Part shown: piece after piece, positions 10,743-21,632 of the stretch
Layout of the letters: each line of letters starts with the position of its first letter
How positions within the stretch are numbered: the first letter of the stretch is position 1
Assembly: GCA_022578965.1 (NCBI GenBank)
Contig: MU400859.1
Span: 7,145-30,749, forward strand
From: Xylaria sp. FL1777
Lineage: Eukaryota > Ascomycota > Sordariomycetes > Xylariales > Xylariaceae
Length of the DNA stretch: 23,605 bases
Reading direction: 5' to 3'
The notes under the pieces: generated by a model
Told to the model about the DNA's origin: nothing
Databases searched by the model: none
Seen by the model: the letters and a program-made list of their open reading frames with translations, nothing else
Program-made: the position numbers and the translations under genes

Positions 10743-10757
10743 TTAAAAAATAAGTCA
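10739..10757. repeat. Perfect 7-bp inverted repeat with A5 loop
   Basis: TGACTTA (10739-10745) and TAAGTCA (10751-10757) are separated by AAAAA. The pair sits just at or after the putative LTR end. It could be a chance hairpin or part of the retroelement leader. Confidence 0.6.
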
Positions 10758-11239
10758 AAAAAAAAAGTGTTTTTTAAAAATAACGCTTAAAGTATTAAGC
10801 TATTAAGCTTTTAACTAAAAAATTAGCTTTATTAGTTAAATATAATGTAAATAAAACAATTATTAATTATTAAATTATTATAGTTTAAAAACTAAAAAGT
10901 TAAAAAACTAGTTGTTTATTAAAAATAATTTAGCTAAAAGGTTATTTATAAATAATATTTAGCTAAACATTATTTATAAATGTTATTTTAAAACGTTATT
11001 TTAAACCAATATTTATAAACAATGTTTTAAAGTGAAATATTATTTATAAAAAACATTTATAAATAATTTAACATTAAAGCTAATTTAGTTTATATAATAT
11101 TATTTTATTAAATAATAAAAATATATTTTTATAATTATGTTATAATTAAGCTACTTAAGTACTTTAGCATATGTTATAAAGTATATATATATATAAAATA
11201 TCTTTTTTATACTTATTTCATAAAAGTTTCTTTTTTTCT
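10743..11239 (+). other. Gypsy leader, AT-rich with repeated ATTTATAAA motifs
   Basis: No gene is seen. Between about 10940 and 11066 the motif ATTTATAAA or its inverse recurs several times, including the near-palindrome ACATTATTTATAAATGT. Similar TGTTTATAA motifs lie at 3180-3230, left of the putative LTR. It is probably the untranslated leader of the gypsy element. Confidence 0.45.
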
Positions 11240-13020
11240 TTAAGCTTTAGTTTTATTAAATACTTATTATAAAACTAAAGATATATTAATTATTATACTT
11301 AACCTATAATGCTTTATATTTTCTGTAATAATTTTAAAGCTTTTTAAAATGAAGTTACTTATAATATTTTGTTATACTATAAAATAGCTAAATATTAACT
11401 AACTATACGAGCTAGTGCTATTCTTAATAGCTTTTTTTTAAGACAAACTTTAATAATAAACTAAAAACAAACTTAGCACAAATTATCTTTAAAACTAAGC
11501 TTAAGCAAACAATAATTATTTAATGCTTTAAGTGCTAATATTTAACTATTATAAACATAAATTGTATAGCTTTTAGCTAAAATTAAAAAGCTAAAGCAGC
11601 AAGTTATATAGCAAAAAAATAAAAGCAAACAAGTTGCTTTAAAATTAAAAATAGCTTGTATTATTTTTATTTTATAATTAAGTAAACAAAAGAACTAAAA
11701 AACAACATTTTTAAAAAAACAAAGGAACTTTTTAAACCTTAAAAAATAATCTTGCAATTTAAGTTAAAAACAAAAACATAAGAATTTTAATAATAATAAC
11801 AACCTTTTATTCTTTAGCTTAAATAAAAAGCATAATTAAAAAAAACCTAAATATTAATTATATTAAAATTGCTTATATTATTATTAATGCTATTTATTTA
11901 AAAATGCTAATTTTAGCTAACTATTAAAGTTTAATTATAATTTTTTTAGCATAAAACTTACTTATTAATGCTAGCTAAAATAAGTAAAAAAACTTTAAAC
12001 TATTTTTAAAAGAGCTAATTAGAAATTCTGTTGCAATAAAAATAAAATTTTATATATGCATAGCAATATAAACTAGAACTATAAAAATGCTTATTAATTA
12101 ATATTGCAAAAATTATTAACCTTAGAAAAAAAACAATTTAAAACTAACTAAAAAGTGTTTTTAAATTAACCTAAAACTTTGTTTAAGCAGTTTGCTTTTT
12201 TATAAGCTAATATAAGCATATAATTAAAACAAGCAAGTTAATAAACTAATTAAAACTTAAAGCTAGTTAATTAATACTTTGCTAGCATTAAACTTTAGAA
12301 TGTTTGCTAAAACAAAAGCAAAAAAGCTTTATTATATTACTAAAAACTAGGTATACTACTTTAATAAAAGCTAATAAACTATTATAATTTATTGCTAATT
12401 ATATAAGCTAATATAATTAATGTTATATAATAATGCTAAAAACTAATAATTAAAAAACAATGCTTAAACTATACTAAAAAAAACTAAAGTTAAATGTTAT
12501 TTAAATTACTAGTAAATTAACTTTAAATATTAAGCAAAACTAAACTAGTAATTAATATATTAATATTAGCTGCAAAAATAATAATATTAGTTCTAATAAT
12601 TAAAACTACTATTATAAAAGCAATAATTATAATAATAACTATAATAATAATAACTTAAGATTTTATAAAAGTAATAATAACTATAAAAGCTAAAACTAAT
12701 ATTATAAAGTTAATAATACTAAAGGTTATAACTACTATTAAAACTAAGGATATATAAATAACCGAAGTAATAACAATACTTATACTTTAAAGAACTATTA
12801 TACTTTTAGAACTTTTTTAAATTAACCTTAAAACAACAATAAAAATAGTTTAAACTTAAACCTTTATAAAAACTTTATTTATTATAGCTATAAATAACTT
12901 AGCTATATTGCTTTTAATTGCTTTTAGCTTAAAGGTAATAATAATAATAGTAATAATAAAAACAATAGATTTAATAGCTATATTAGCTATAATAATAATA
13001 CTACTTAAAAATAAACCATT
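11240..13020 (+). pseudogene. Gypsy Gag relic with a CCHC zinc knuckle
   Basis: Known role: the nucleocapsid protein that packages the element RNA. The knuckle is at 12880-12921, where the plus frame reads YYSYKxLSYIAFNC, with x a TAA. The expected C-x2-C-x4-H-x4-C pattern is restored if three Tyr codons are read as mutated Cys, Cys and His (TGT or CAT to TAT). The residues before it (about 12590-12870) are Asn/Tyr-rich, a common feature of the linker before such knuckles. The frame is the same as that of the downstream RT start. The N-terminal part is not recognised and the start is approximate. Confidence 0.72.
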
Positions 13021-14002
13021 TAAGAAATCTAAATAAATAAAAACTAAAACATAAATAAAAAAAACTAAAAATAGTAATTAAAGTTTTATATATTTTTTTT
13101 ATAAAAGCTATAGTATTTTAACTTAACAACAAGTAATAAGCTTAATACTAACTATATTAGCTATAAGTTTTAAGCTAAAGTTATTATTTTATATATTTAT
13201 TTTATGCTATTTTTATATTTTTTGCACTATTTATTTTATTAGCTTTATAAAACTACTTATTAAAACTTATGTTAATTTTAATTTATGCGTTAAATATAAC
13301 TATATTAGTTTTATTTTTGCTTTTTATTATAAATTATAGCAAGCATTTTTTTATATATTTGCATTATAGCATGCTATTAAAAATAAATTTTTTATTTATA
13401 AAGCTTATTAAGTTATTTATAAATTAATTAATAGTTATAATATTATTTGTAAAATTAAGTGTATATATATAACTATTAACTATAATTATTCCTTTAAAAG
13501 TAGCTTTTTTTTATTATTTTAAATTATTTTAAAAAATAATGAAATTATATTAAATTTAAGCACTAATTAATAGTTTTTTAAATTATGCTACTTTTAAATA
13601 AAAATATTTAGCTTAACTAAGTTTACAAAAGCTTACTAAAACTAAGCTTGCTGTTATGCTATTATTTAATTATTTAAACTTATATAGCTTAAAAAGTTAA
13701 AAAAAGCCCTAATTATTTTAATTTTATAGCAATTTTAAAAGAATTTTATAATTTATTTAAGTTTTTTAATACTAGCAAAACAAACATATTACTATAATTA
13801 AAGCAAAAAAACCTTACTATTAAGCTAAAAAAAAATATAGTTATATTTTATTTTTTTATATATTTATTAGCTTAAAATAAGCTAAAAAAAACTATAAAAA
13901 TAGCTTAATAAAATACTAAAAGCAAAAAAAATTAAAAAGTTTACTAGCTTTGCTAGTACTTTAATTTTTTTTATACATAAAAAAATAAAAGCTTATGTTT
14001 AT
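13021..14002 (+). pseudogene. Gypsy Pol relic, part 1: protease region and start of reverse transcriptase
   Basis: From 13741 the frame reads EFYNLFKFFN, then TIKLKKN, IYLLAxNKLK and FFIHKKIKSLCLY. This follows, in order, the conserved gypsy RT start: the E-F-x-D-x-F region, then I-x-L, I-Y-x-L-S-x-x-E-L-K, and F-V-x-K-K-D-x-S-L-R-L-C-V-D-Y-R. Differences are mostly RIP-type transitions. The RT is cut inside the L-C-V-D-Y-R motif by the MULE and resumes at 17570 in frame once one duplication copy is removed. A protease should lie at about 13050-13650, but its Asp motif was not found. Confidence 0.83.
13995..14002. repeat. Left target-site duplication of the MULE
   Basis: ATGTTTAT is repeated at 17570-17577. 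The direct repeat extends to 10 bp as TATGTTTATA (13994-14003 and 17569-17578) because the element ends are A and T. The duplication is therefore 8 to 10 bp, and MULEs usually make 8-10 bp, most often 9. Confidence 0.85.
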
Positions 14003-14459
14003 AGCAATTGCTACATAAGCATGAAGAATTGCTACATAAGTATGACCTTATATAGGCATAACTTTTCTTAAGTTTTTATTAGCCCAAAAAAAAATTGTTA
14101 GTAGACCTAAGTACTGCTTTTTTATGCTAATTTATATAGCTGTTATACTATTGTATTACATTTGCCACATTATTAAAGAAACTTTAATGTTTAATGTTTT
14201 ATTACATGTTATAATAGCTTTATAATCTAACTAAAGCTGCGCTTGCGCTTTTATTCTTAATAATTTTTATTATTGTTAAAAACGCTAGTAAACTAACTGC
14301 GTTATAAAGTTGTTAAGCTGCTTTCGCAAAAATATAATTTTTAACCTTTTAGCTTAGTTATACTGCTTATATTCCTTTAGTAATAATAACTCTTTTTTAA
14401 GCTTGTTTGCTTTTATTAATAATAGCTGTTCTAGTATGTTTGCTTTTTATAGTGCTAGC

Positions 14460-16330
14460 AATACTAATGCTCTCGAAAATATTTTTGCTGCTTATTTTTA
14501 GACTTTTTTAACTATTTTTTGCTTTTATAAAACATAAAGCTTTTATAAACTACTATAAAAAATGCAAAGTAATAATGCAATTTATTTAAATCGAACTAAC
14601 GCTAATAGTACTAGCTTTTTTTAGTTTGTACGAACGCTAATTTTTAAACCAAAAGCTAACTTTAATTCTTTTTTTAAAGCAGCTTAACTATTTTAATCTT
14701 TTTTAAGCCCAAGCTTTTTAATTACTAGCTAAACCAAATTTAAAACCGCCTTTAGTATTATTTGCAGCATAATTAATTAAAATTATTAGCTTACTATTTA
14801 GCTGCTTTAGTTATATAAACAAATATAAAAATAGCATAAGTAATTTAGCTTTTTACTGCTTTATTTAAACAAATATAAATTATTACTTTTATATTTACTT
14901 CTTAATAATATATAGTTAATATTAAGTTTATTTTAGTTAACGTTATTTTGTTTATTTAAAAGGTTATTTTGTAAGCATACTTTTTTTTAAAATTAGCTAG
15001 TGCTTTTATTTTAACAACTATTTTTAATTAAAATATTTTATTTTTTTTAAAACTTTTTACTACTAGGCTTACTAAAATTGTTCTTTTTACTAAAATCTAT
15101 TTTAAATCTATTTATATTAAGCAAACTATTCTTTAGTAATAATTTGTTGTTTTAGTATATTAATAACTTTGCTAAATCTAATAGCTTTAATTTAGTTAAA
15201 AAAAATAGCTATTTGTACAAAAAACAGAAAATATGCTTTTTTATTTAATGTAATAAATATAGCAAGCTTAAGAAACCTTAAAGTAATAAAATTTGCAAAC
15301 AGAAATTACAAAAATTAAGTTATAAATAGTTTATAATTATAAAAGCTTAAAAAAAAAGCATATAGTTATTACGTTTTTTTAGCAATATAAAGCACTATAA
15401 ATATAATTATAGCTTAAGTTTTAATTCGTTTGCATATTTTTTGTATTAAAAGCTTACTAAGCTAATAAAAAAAACAGTTAAAGCAGCAAATTATTATATA
15501 AAAATCCAAGCGTAAAATATTCAAAATATAATTAAAAAGCAACAAAATAAGTCCGTTTTTACTTAAAAAAACATATATAATGCTTAAAACTATATTAACT
15601 AAATAAAGCTAAATAGCTACAATTTAACTATAGCTTTTATTAAGCTTTTTAATAAGCAAAAAATCTTATATATTATAAAATAAAATAACAAAAAACTTAA
15701 TTGCTTAATTAGCTTTATATAAACATTTTTATATTATATAAAAATATAAAAGCAATTTTCTAAAGTTATTAGTTTTAATAATATATATAATATAAACTGC
15801 TTTAAGCTTTTTTTATTTTAAGCAACTAGCTAAATATGCTTAAGCATAGTTTTTAATGCAGCATTTAGCTTAATTAACAATAAAAAGCAAAAAAGTTTTT
15901 AGTTTTTTGCTAAAAATATTTATTAAATTTTAACTAAAACATTTATATAAAAGCTTAAAGTTATTATTATTAACTATAATAAATTAATAAAAGCAGCATT
16001 AAACAACTAGTTTTTTTTAATACAGCAATAATTTTATATTTATTATATTAATTTAAATGTTTTGCTAAAAGCTAAACAAAAATAAATAAGCAGCTATAAT
16101 AAAAGCAGCAGCTCTTTTAGCAATAATAGCAAAAATGTTAACTTTTTTACTTAAAGCTAAATTAAGCTAAATTTTACTAATAAATAGCTGCTTAATACTA
16201 AGTGCTTTAATAATAACAAAGTTTTTTATAGCTACTAAAATATTTTAATAATGTAAAAAAAAGTGCTATTTATTAAAACTAAAGCAAAATATAAACAAAC
16301 ATAAGCTAAGCTTTATTAAAAGTTTAATAA
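14460..16330 (+). pseudogene. MULE transposase relic
   Basis: Known role: a DDE transposase that cuts and joins the element. In one plus frame, maintained from 14466 to at least 16061, the sequence reads through with RIP-type stops. Around 15771-15797, SFNNIYNIN followed by CFKL matches the MULE L-D-x-T-Y-x-T-N-R-F-x-x-P block, with the first catalytic Asp now Asn at 15777-15779. At 15960-15983, VIIINYNK matches V-I-x-T-D-x-x, its second Asp now Asn at 15972-15974. At 16035-16061, YIYYINLNV matches the C-x2-H-I-N-x-N-V block, Cys and His both read as Tyr. The N-terminal half (NALENIFAAY onward) may be the DNA-binding part. The start and end are not fixed; readable sequence may extend to about 17450. 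Confidence 0.8.
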
Positions 16331-17503
16331 CTAGCGCTTAATATTACAATATTTTTATAAAACATAAATGCTTTTAAGATTTTAATAAGCACGTTGCTAT
16401 ATTTGCTAATACTATAACTTTAATATTTAAATTACTTTTAAAACAAAAGCAAGCAATAATAATATAAAAAGTTACTTTTTAAATAATATAAATAATCTAT
16501 ATTATTTTATAAAAGCAATGCAAAAAATAATAATTAACTAAAAGCATAACTTTATTTAAGCTTATGCTTAAAATAAAGTTTTATTATAGCATATTTATTT
16601 ATTAGCTATAAAAGATTATTTAAGCAAGCTTTAAATAGTTATATTATTAAAAAGCTTAGCATTACTTAATAAGCAATATAGTATTGCTTAAATGTTTATG
16701 CTAAGCAAGCAAAACTTATTTTTAATTAATATAAAACATTGCATAAATAACTGCATAGTTTTTATTAAGCTTGGAATTTTTTGTTACTATAAAGTTTATT
16801 TAAAATTAAGCTTTTTTATTTTGTTTATTAAGCTAAATGTTTACTTTTATTAGCAATTATATAAGTTTTTAGCTAAAAATTTATATTAATGTATTTATAA
16901 CTTAAAAGTTGCTAATTTACTTTATAGTTAGCTAAAAAACATAATATAAAACATATTATTACATTTTGTAATTAAAGCTAACGTACTTATAGCAAGCTAG
17001 CTTATAAAGCAAAAGCAAAATTAGTTATAAAAAAGTTAGAATAAATTATTTTTAGCTAAAGTAAAACAAACTTTTGCATAAAATAGCAGTACTAAAACAA
17101 ATAAAAGCGCTTCGTTTTTTTAACGTTAAACGCGTAGTTAAACTGCTATATTAAGTATTAAAAAGTTAATAAGTAATAAGTTTAAAAAACAATAGTTATA
17201 GCTTAATATTTAAAAGCAAAAAAATCAATAAAAATTAAAGTAACTATAAATATTGCAGCAATACATTTACTTTGTATTTAATTCTTTAATATATGCTTAA
17301 ATTAATTGTGCTGTTTAAAAGTTTTATTGTTTAATGAGGTTTTATTTTAAATGCTATACAATGCACTAAAAAAGTAAAAAAAAGTAATCTTTACATAAAA
17401 TAAAAATGTGTTAACTTAATTAGCTAAAAGAGTAAATACAGTAAAGTAAATAAAGCTAGAAGTTACTTTTAGCAAGCCTTAATTCCAGCTAATAAAATCG
17501 CCG
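16331..17503 (+). other. 3' part of the MULE
   Basis: The sequence is A-rich on the plus strand and is probably the C-terminal part of the transposase plus its trailer. I could not place a conserved motif (the catalytic Glu region or a SWIM zinc finger) with confidence. No separate gene is seen. Confidence 0.45.
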
Positions 17504-17569
17504 GAAAAAGTTATGCCTATGTAAGGTTATGCCTATGTAGCAATTCTTTATGCCTGTGTAACAATTGCT

Positions 17570-18700
17570 ATGTTTATATATAAACTATAAAAAACTTAAT
17601 TAAGTTATATATAAAAATTAATATATTTTATTACTTATTTTAAAGCTGCTTAATAGGATTTTAAAAGCTAAAATCTTTAGCAAAATTAACTTTAAAAATA
17701 TTTATTATTATTTATATATTTAAAAAGAAAATAAATAAAAAACAGCATTTTATATATGTTATAACTACTATAAATTTTTAGTTATGCTTATAAGTTTATT
17801 AAATATTTTTATTACTTTTTAAAGTTATATATAAAAAACATTTAATAATATAATAAATATATTTTGCATTATATATTTTAATAATATGCTTATTTTTTTT
17901 TTAAATAAGAATTTTTATATAAAATATATTTAAAACATTATTAAAAAGCTATAAAAAGCAAAATTATATATTAAGCTATTTAAATGCTAATTTTATTAAA
18001 AAAAAATCAAATTTTTAAGTTATATTATTTTTAGCTAAAAAATTAAAATAAACTTTTTATATATAAATATTATTTAATAATAATTTATATTAAATATTTA
18101 TTAAGCATTATAATAATTTTTAAAGTTTTATAACTTTTATTGCTGTTTTATAAATAAGTATTTTTATATTATTGCACTTTTGTTTAAGTATTTAAAAAAA
18201 AAACATAATAAAAATAAAAAAAGGTTGAATTTTTTTAAATAGTTTTAAAAAAAGGCTTTTAAGAACTTTTAAAATGTATTTAAGCAAGCTATTTTTTTTA
18301 TATATTTTAACTTTAAGAAATAAATATTATTAAAAACCGATTTTTTTAAGGTAGCTTTTATAAAAAATTTATTTTAGCAAAATAATTAAAGCATTGTTAA
18401 ATTAGTTATGTTTTATTTTTAAAAGCTATTTAAAGAAAAAATATAATATAATATGTTTAACTAAAAAATACTTATAATAATAAATTGCTTTAAATATTAG
18501 CAGCATTATTTATAAAAAAGCAATTTATTAATTAAAGTATTAATTAATTATATTAACTTTTAAGCATTTATAAAAACGCTAAAGCTTAATAAAAAGCAAG
18601 CTTATTAATATTTATTATTAGCTTTTTTTAATTTTATTATTAAATATTAAGCAAGCAAAAAAAACAAAGCTAATTTTTTTTTATGCTGTTTTAATTATAT
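17570..18700 (+). pseudogene. Gypsy Pol relic, part 2: reverse transcriptase and RNase H
   Basis: Known role: copies the element RNA into DNA and removes the RNA strand. After the duplicated ATGTTTAT, the frame reads LYINYKKLN, then IFSKINFKN, KTAFYICYNYYKFLVM and IIYFNNMLIF. These are the gypsy blocks V-D-Y-R-x-L-N, F-x-K-I-D-L, K-T-A-F-R-x-R-Y-G-x-Y-E and the Y-L-D-D box. The box is YFNN at 17874-17885, so both catalytic Asp are lost. Next come AKLYIKLFKC (the K-C-x-F region) and the RNase H start LKTDFF, whose Asp survives at 18339-18341. RNase H ends near 18690 with ASKKNKANFF, corresponding to G-K-x-N-x-A-D. One frame holds throughout. Confidence 0.93.
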
Positions 18701-19275
18701 AGCTATTTTGCTTAATAATATTAATATTTTTTTAACATTAAAAAGAAAAGTTGTAATAATATAGCAAATTAAAGTTTTTAATTTATATTTTAGTGCTTAA
18801 GCTAAAGCTTTATATTTTAGGGTTATATTTGCTAAAAAAGCTTTTTTTATTTAGGTAATTATATGTTTACGTGCGTAAATAGCTATAAGCTTAAAGAAAT
18901 TAAAAGATTTAAAAGCTTTTAAAAAGCTAAAAAACCTTATTTAAAAGGGTTAAAAAAAAACCTTAAATACTATATAATTATAAAGCAATTAAAAGCAAAA
19001 AAGCTTATAAATTTTTAATAATTAATAAAAAATCCTTAGTTTGCTATAAAAACAAAATTTATATTTTTTTAAAAAAAACTATATATTTTTAACTTATTAA
19101 GCTATATTATAATAATTTTTTAACTAAACATTTTAACTAAAGCTGCACTTTAGAACTGCTATAACAAAAGTTTTATTTAAGCAATATAAAACTAAATATT
19201 AAAAAATATATATAAAGCTATATATATAATTTGCTTTAAAACTAAAGCAAAATATTATTAAAAATATAGTAAACT
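18701..19275 (+). pseudogene. Gypsy Pol relic, part 3: linker and integrase zinc-binding region
   Basis: In the frame set by 19232-19234 the sequence ends YIICFKTKA, where Tyr (19223-19225) and Cys (19232-19234) correspond to the C-x2-C of the integrase H-H-C-C finger, followed by the usual R-x-K-A. The two His were not clearly placed. The frame continues across the MITE insertion at 19276-19878 when one copy of AGTAAACT is removed. Positions 18790-18890 are T-rich with no motif recognised. Confidence 0.7.
19268..19275. repeat. Left 8-bp target duplication of the MITE in integrase
   Basis: AGTAAACT is repeated exactly at 19879-19886. Confidence 0.88.
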
Positions 19276-19878
19276 TAAGGTTAGTAATTAGTTTGTACTA
19301 AGCTAGTATGAACTAATACTAATACTAGGCTAGTCCGAACTAGCTTAGTATTATACTAGCTTAGTATTAGTTTGTACTAGCTTAGTATTTTTTTTCCTGG
19401 ATTAATATTAGCTTAGTATTAGTTTGTACTAGCTTAGTATTTTTTTTTCCGGACTAATACTAGCCTAATATATACTAAACTAGCCTAGTATTTGTACTAG
19501 CCTAGTATTATACTAGGCTAGTACAAATACTAAAAGTTAATAATTTAATAAATAATTATTATTTAGTAAAACGAATTTTATTGTTTTAAAGAGCTTAAAA
19601 AACTAATTATAAATACATTTTAAAATTAAAAAAAAGCTTTATTTTAAAGGCTAAAAAATTAATTTTACAAAATACTAAATACTAGGCTAGTATGGACTAA
19701 TACTAGCCTAGTATTTTTTTTCCCGGACTAATACTAGCTTAGTATTAATTCGTACTAGCCTAGTATTTTTTTTCCCGGACTAATACTAGCTTAGTATTTT
19801 TTTTTCCGGACTAATACTAATACTAGCCTAGTATATACTAGGCTAGTATTTAGACTAAGGACTAAATTACTAACCCTG
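19276..19878 (-). mobile_element. hAT-type MITE, 603 bp, inverted relative of the one at 920-1433
   Basis: Read on the minus strand it starts CAGGGTTAGTAATTTAGTCC. Its other end, on the plus strand, is TAAGGTTAGTAATTAG, a mutated CAGGG terminus. Exact 8-bp duplications AGTAAACT flank it. The central block (about 19520-19675) is the reverse complement of 1141-1300 with few changes. CCGG-A8 and TACTAGCCTAGTA modules flank the block on both sides, with a 52-bp step. It sits between the zinc-binding and catalytic parts of the gypsy integrase. Confidence 0.92.
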
Positions 19879-20599
19879 AGTAAACTTAATGCTTTATTAA
19901 TACTTAATAAACTTATGCAAAAATTATTTATAGATTTTATTATAGGTTTACTAAAAACCTTTTATAAAAAAAAACTAATTAATGCTATTTTTATTATTAT
20001 AAATAGATTTATTAAGCTTATATATTTATTTTTAGTTAATATTACTATAACTTTAGTTAAGCTAGCAGTTTTATTTTATTATAAAATTAAATGCATTTAT
20101 AATAGCTTAAAAAGCATTATTTTTAATAAAAGCTTTATTTTTATTAGCTAATTTTAGTTTAATTTATATTATTACTTAAAAGTTAAGCAAAAGCTTTTAG
20201 TAATATTTTATTTTAAAACTAATAAAGAAACAAAATAAATAAACTAAGTAATTAAAAGCTATTTAAAGTGCTTTATAAATAATAAACAAATTAATTAGCT
20301 TTAATTTTTACTTTAAGCTTTTTTTGCTATAAATTTTGCTATTAATTTTATAACTAAACAATTACTTTTTAAAGCTTTATATAGTTATATGCTAAAATTC
20401 CGTTTGTTTATTAAAAATAACTTTATATTAAAAAAGATTTTAGCTATATAAAAACGTTTTAATAAATTATAAACTATTAAAAACAAAATAACAAAGCAAT
20501 AATAAATTATAAGTTATAACTAATAAATATATAAAATATTATAATAATAAACATAAACTTATAACCTTTAAAACTAAAAACTTAGTAGTACTATTAATA
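19879..20599 (+). pseudogene. Gypsy Pol relic, part 4: integrase catalytic core
   Basis: Known role: inserts the element DNA into the genome. An uninterrupted 78-codon stretch (19915-20151) reads FIDFIIGLLK, then IIINRFIKLIYLFLVN and LKSIIFNKSFIFIS. It matches M-D-F-I-T-G-L-P, V-D-R-F-T-K-x-x-H-x-x-P-V and P-K-S-I-x-S-D-R-x-x-x-F-x-S of gypsy integrases. The first catalytic Asp survives (19933-19935); the second is Asn (20125-20127). The Glu region corresponds to TNKETKxIN, where the expected Glu appears to be Lys. The Met at 19915 stands where Trp is usual and is not a real start. Near 20545-20599 the frame reads NKHKLITFKTKNLVVL, the K-H-K-x-x-x-x-x-x-G-D-L-V-x-L stretch, where LINE copy 2 interrupts it. 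A frame shift between these two parts is likely. Confidence 0.9.
20585..20599. repeat. Left target-site duplication of LINE copy 2
   Basis: GTAGTACTATTAATA here and GTAATACTATTAATA at 23413-23427 match at 14 of 15 bases. The single difference is a G/A transition. Confidence 0.85.
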
Positions 20600-21624
20600 T
20601 ATATTGTATTACTTAAGCTAACAGCTTATTAGTTATGCTAGTTTTTATTTTTTATATGTATAAGTAAAAACTGTGCTTATAGGTTAAAAGCAAGCTATAA
20701 GCAGCTTATTTTCTTTTTAGTAGCTAAGTAAAAACATTTTATATTTACTTTTAAGTTACACTAGTTCTGCTATAATTTTATTAAGTGCTTTGCTTTTTAC
20801 TTTTTTGCTTTTAAGTTGTTTGTTTACTTATATTATACTATTAACTAGGTATATGCATTTTTATATAATTATTTTATAGTTTTTTTTTTTTTGTATTCTT
20901 TTTGCTTTATAGTTTGCTTGCTTTAGTATTGCTGCTTGCTTTGTGCTGCTTATAGCAGTTTTTTTAGTTTTAGTACTTATTTAGCTAAGTATACTGCTTT
21001 TTTTTTTTTAGTTTTTTTTTAAACCTTTTTTTATTGTATTGCTAATGCATTATAGTTTGCTTGCTTTAATATTACTGCTAGCTTTTTATTATACTAGTTT
21101 TTTTATAACTAAGTTATAATTAAGTTATAAGCAAAATTAATTGCTTATTATTTTTTAGTTTACTTTTTGCATATTTATTTTTTAAGCTACTTTTGTGCTT
21201 TTTATAATAAGCTTACTAAATAAGCATAGCTTATAAATAGTTTATGCACTAAGTAATATAAAATAGCAATAAGTAATAAATTATTTTACTTAACTATTTA
21301 TGCTAATTTTTTTCTTTTTTAATTATTAACTTTACTATTTTTACTATTATTACTATTATATGCTTAGCTTATGCTTGCTTTAATATATTAAAATGCTTAA
21401 TTTGTAATATAATTAATTATTAATGCATTATAGTTATATAAAAATTTACTTTATTATAACTGCTATACTTTTTATAGTACGTATTTATAACTAGCTTAGC
21501 TTAAATATATATATTAACTAATATTAAGCTTATATATTTAAGGTTATAAGTTATTTTATTGTAGTTTTTACTAGTTATTTAATTTATAGTATTAAACAAA
21601 ATAATTAATAGCTTGCTACTATAT

Positions 21625-21632
21625 AGTTTAAG
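21625..21632. repeat. Left 8-bp target duplication of the MITE in LINE copy 2
   Basis: AGTTTAAG is repeated exactly at 22241-22248. The same 8 bp occur once, uninterrupted, at 4420-4427 in LINE copy 1, which is the empty site. Confidence 0.95.

Larger units (their letters stand above)
14003..17569 (+). mobile_element. Mutator-like DNA transposon (MULE), 3.57 kb, inserted in the gypsy RT
   Basis: Inverted repeats of about 65 bp lie at 14003-14067 and 17504-17569, both beginning AGCAATTGYTACA when read inward. Each repeat contains two near-identical 22-23 bp units (AGCAATTGCTACATAAGCAT and AGAATTGCTACATAAGTAT). An 8-10 bp duplication flanks the element. The inside encodes a MULE-type transposase on the plus strand. 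The size and long inverted repeats resemble fungal MULEs such as Hop. The inverted repeats are less mutated than the inside. Removing the element with one duplication restores the gypsy RT frame. Confidence 0.9.

Noticed and set aside
13995..17577. A TA duplication, suggesting a Tc1/mariner or pogo element
   Set aside because: TA does flank the ends, but the direct repeat is 8-10 bp and the transposase blocks match MULE.
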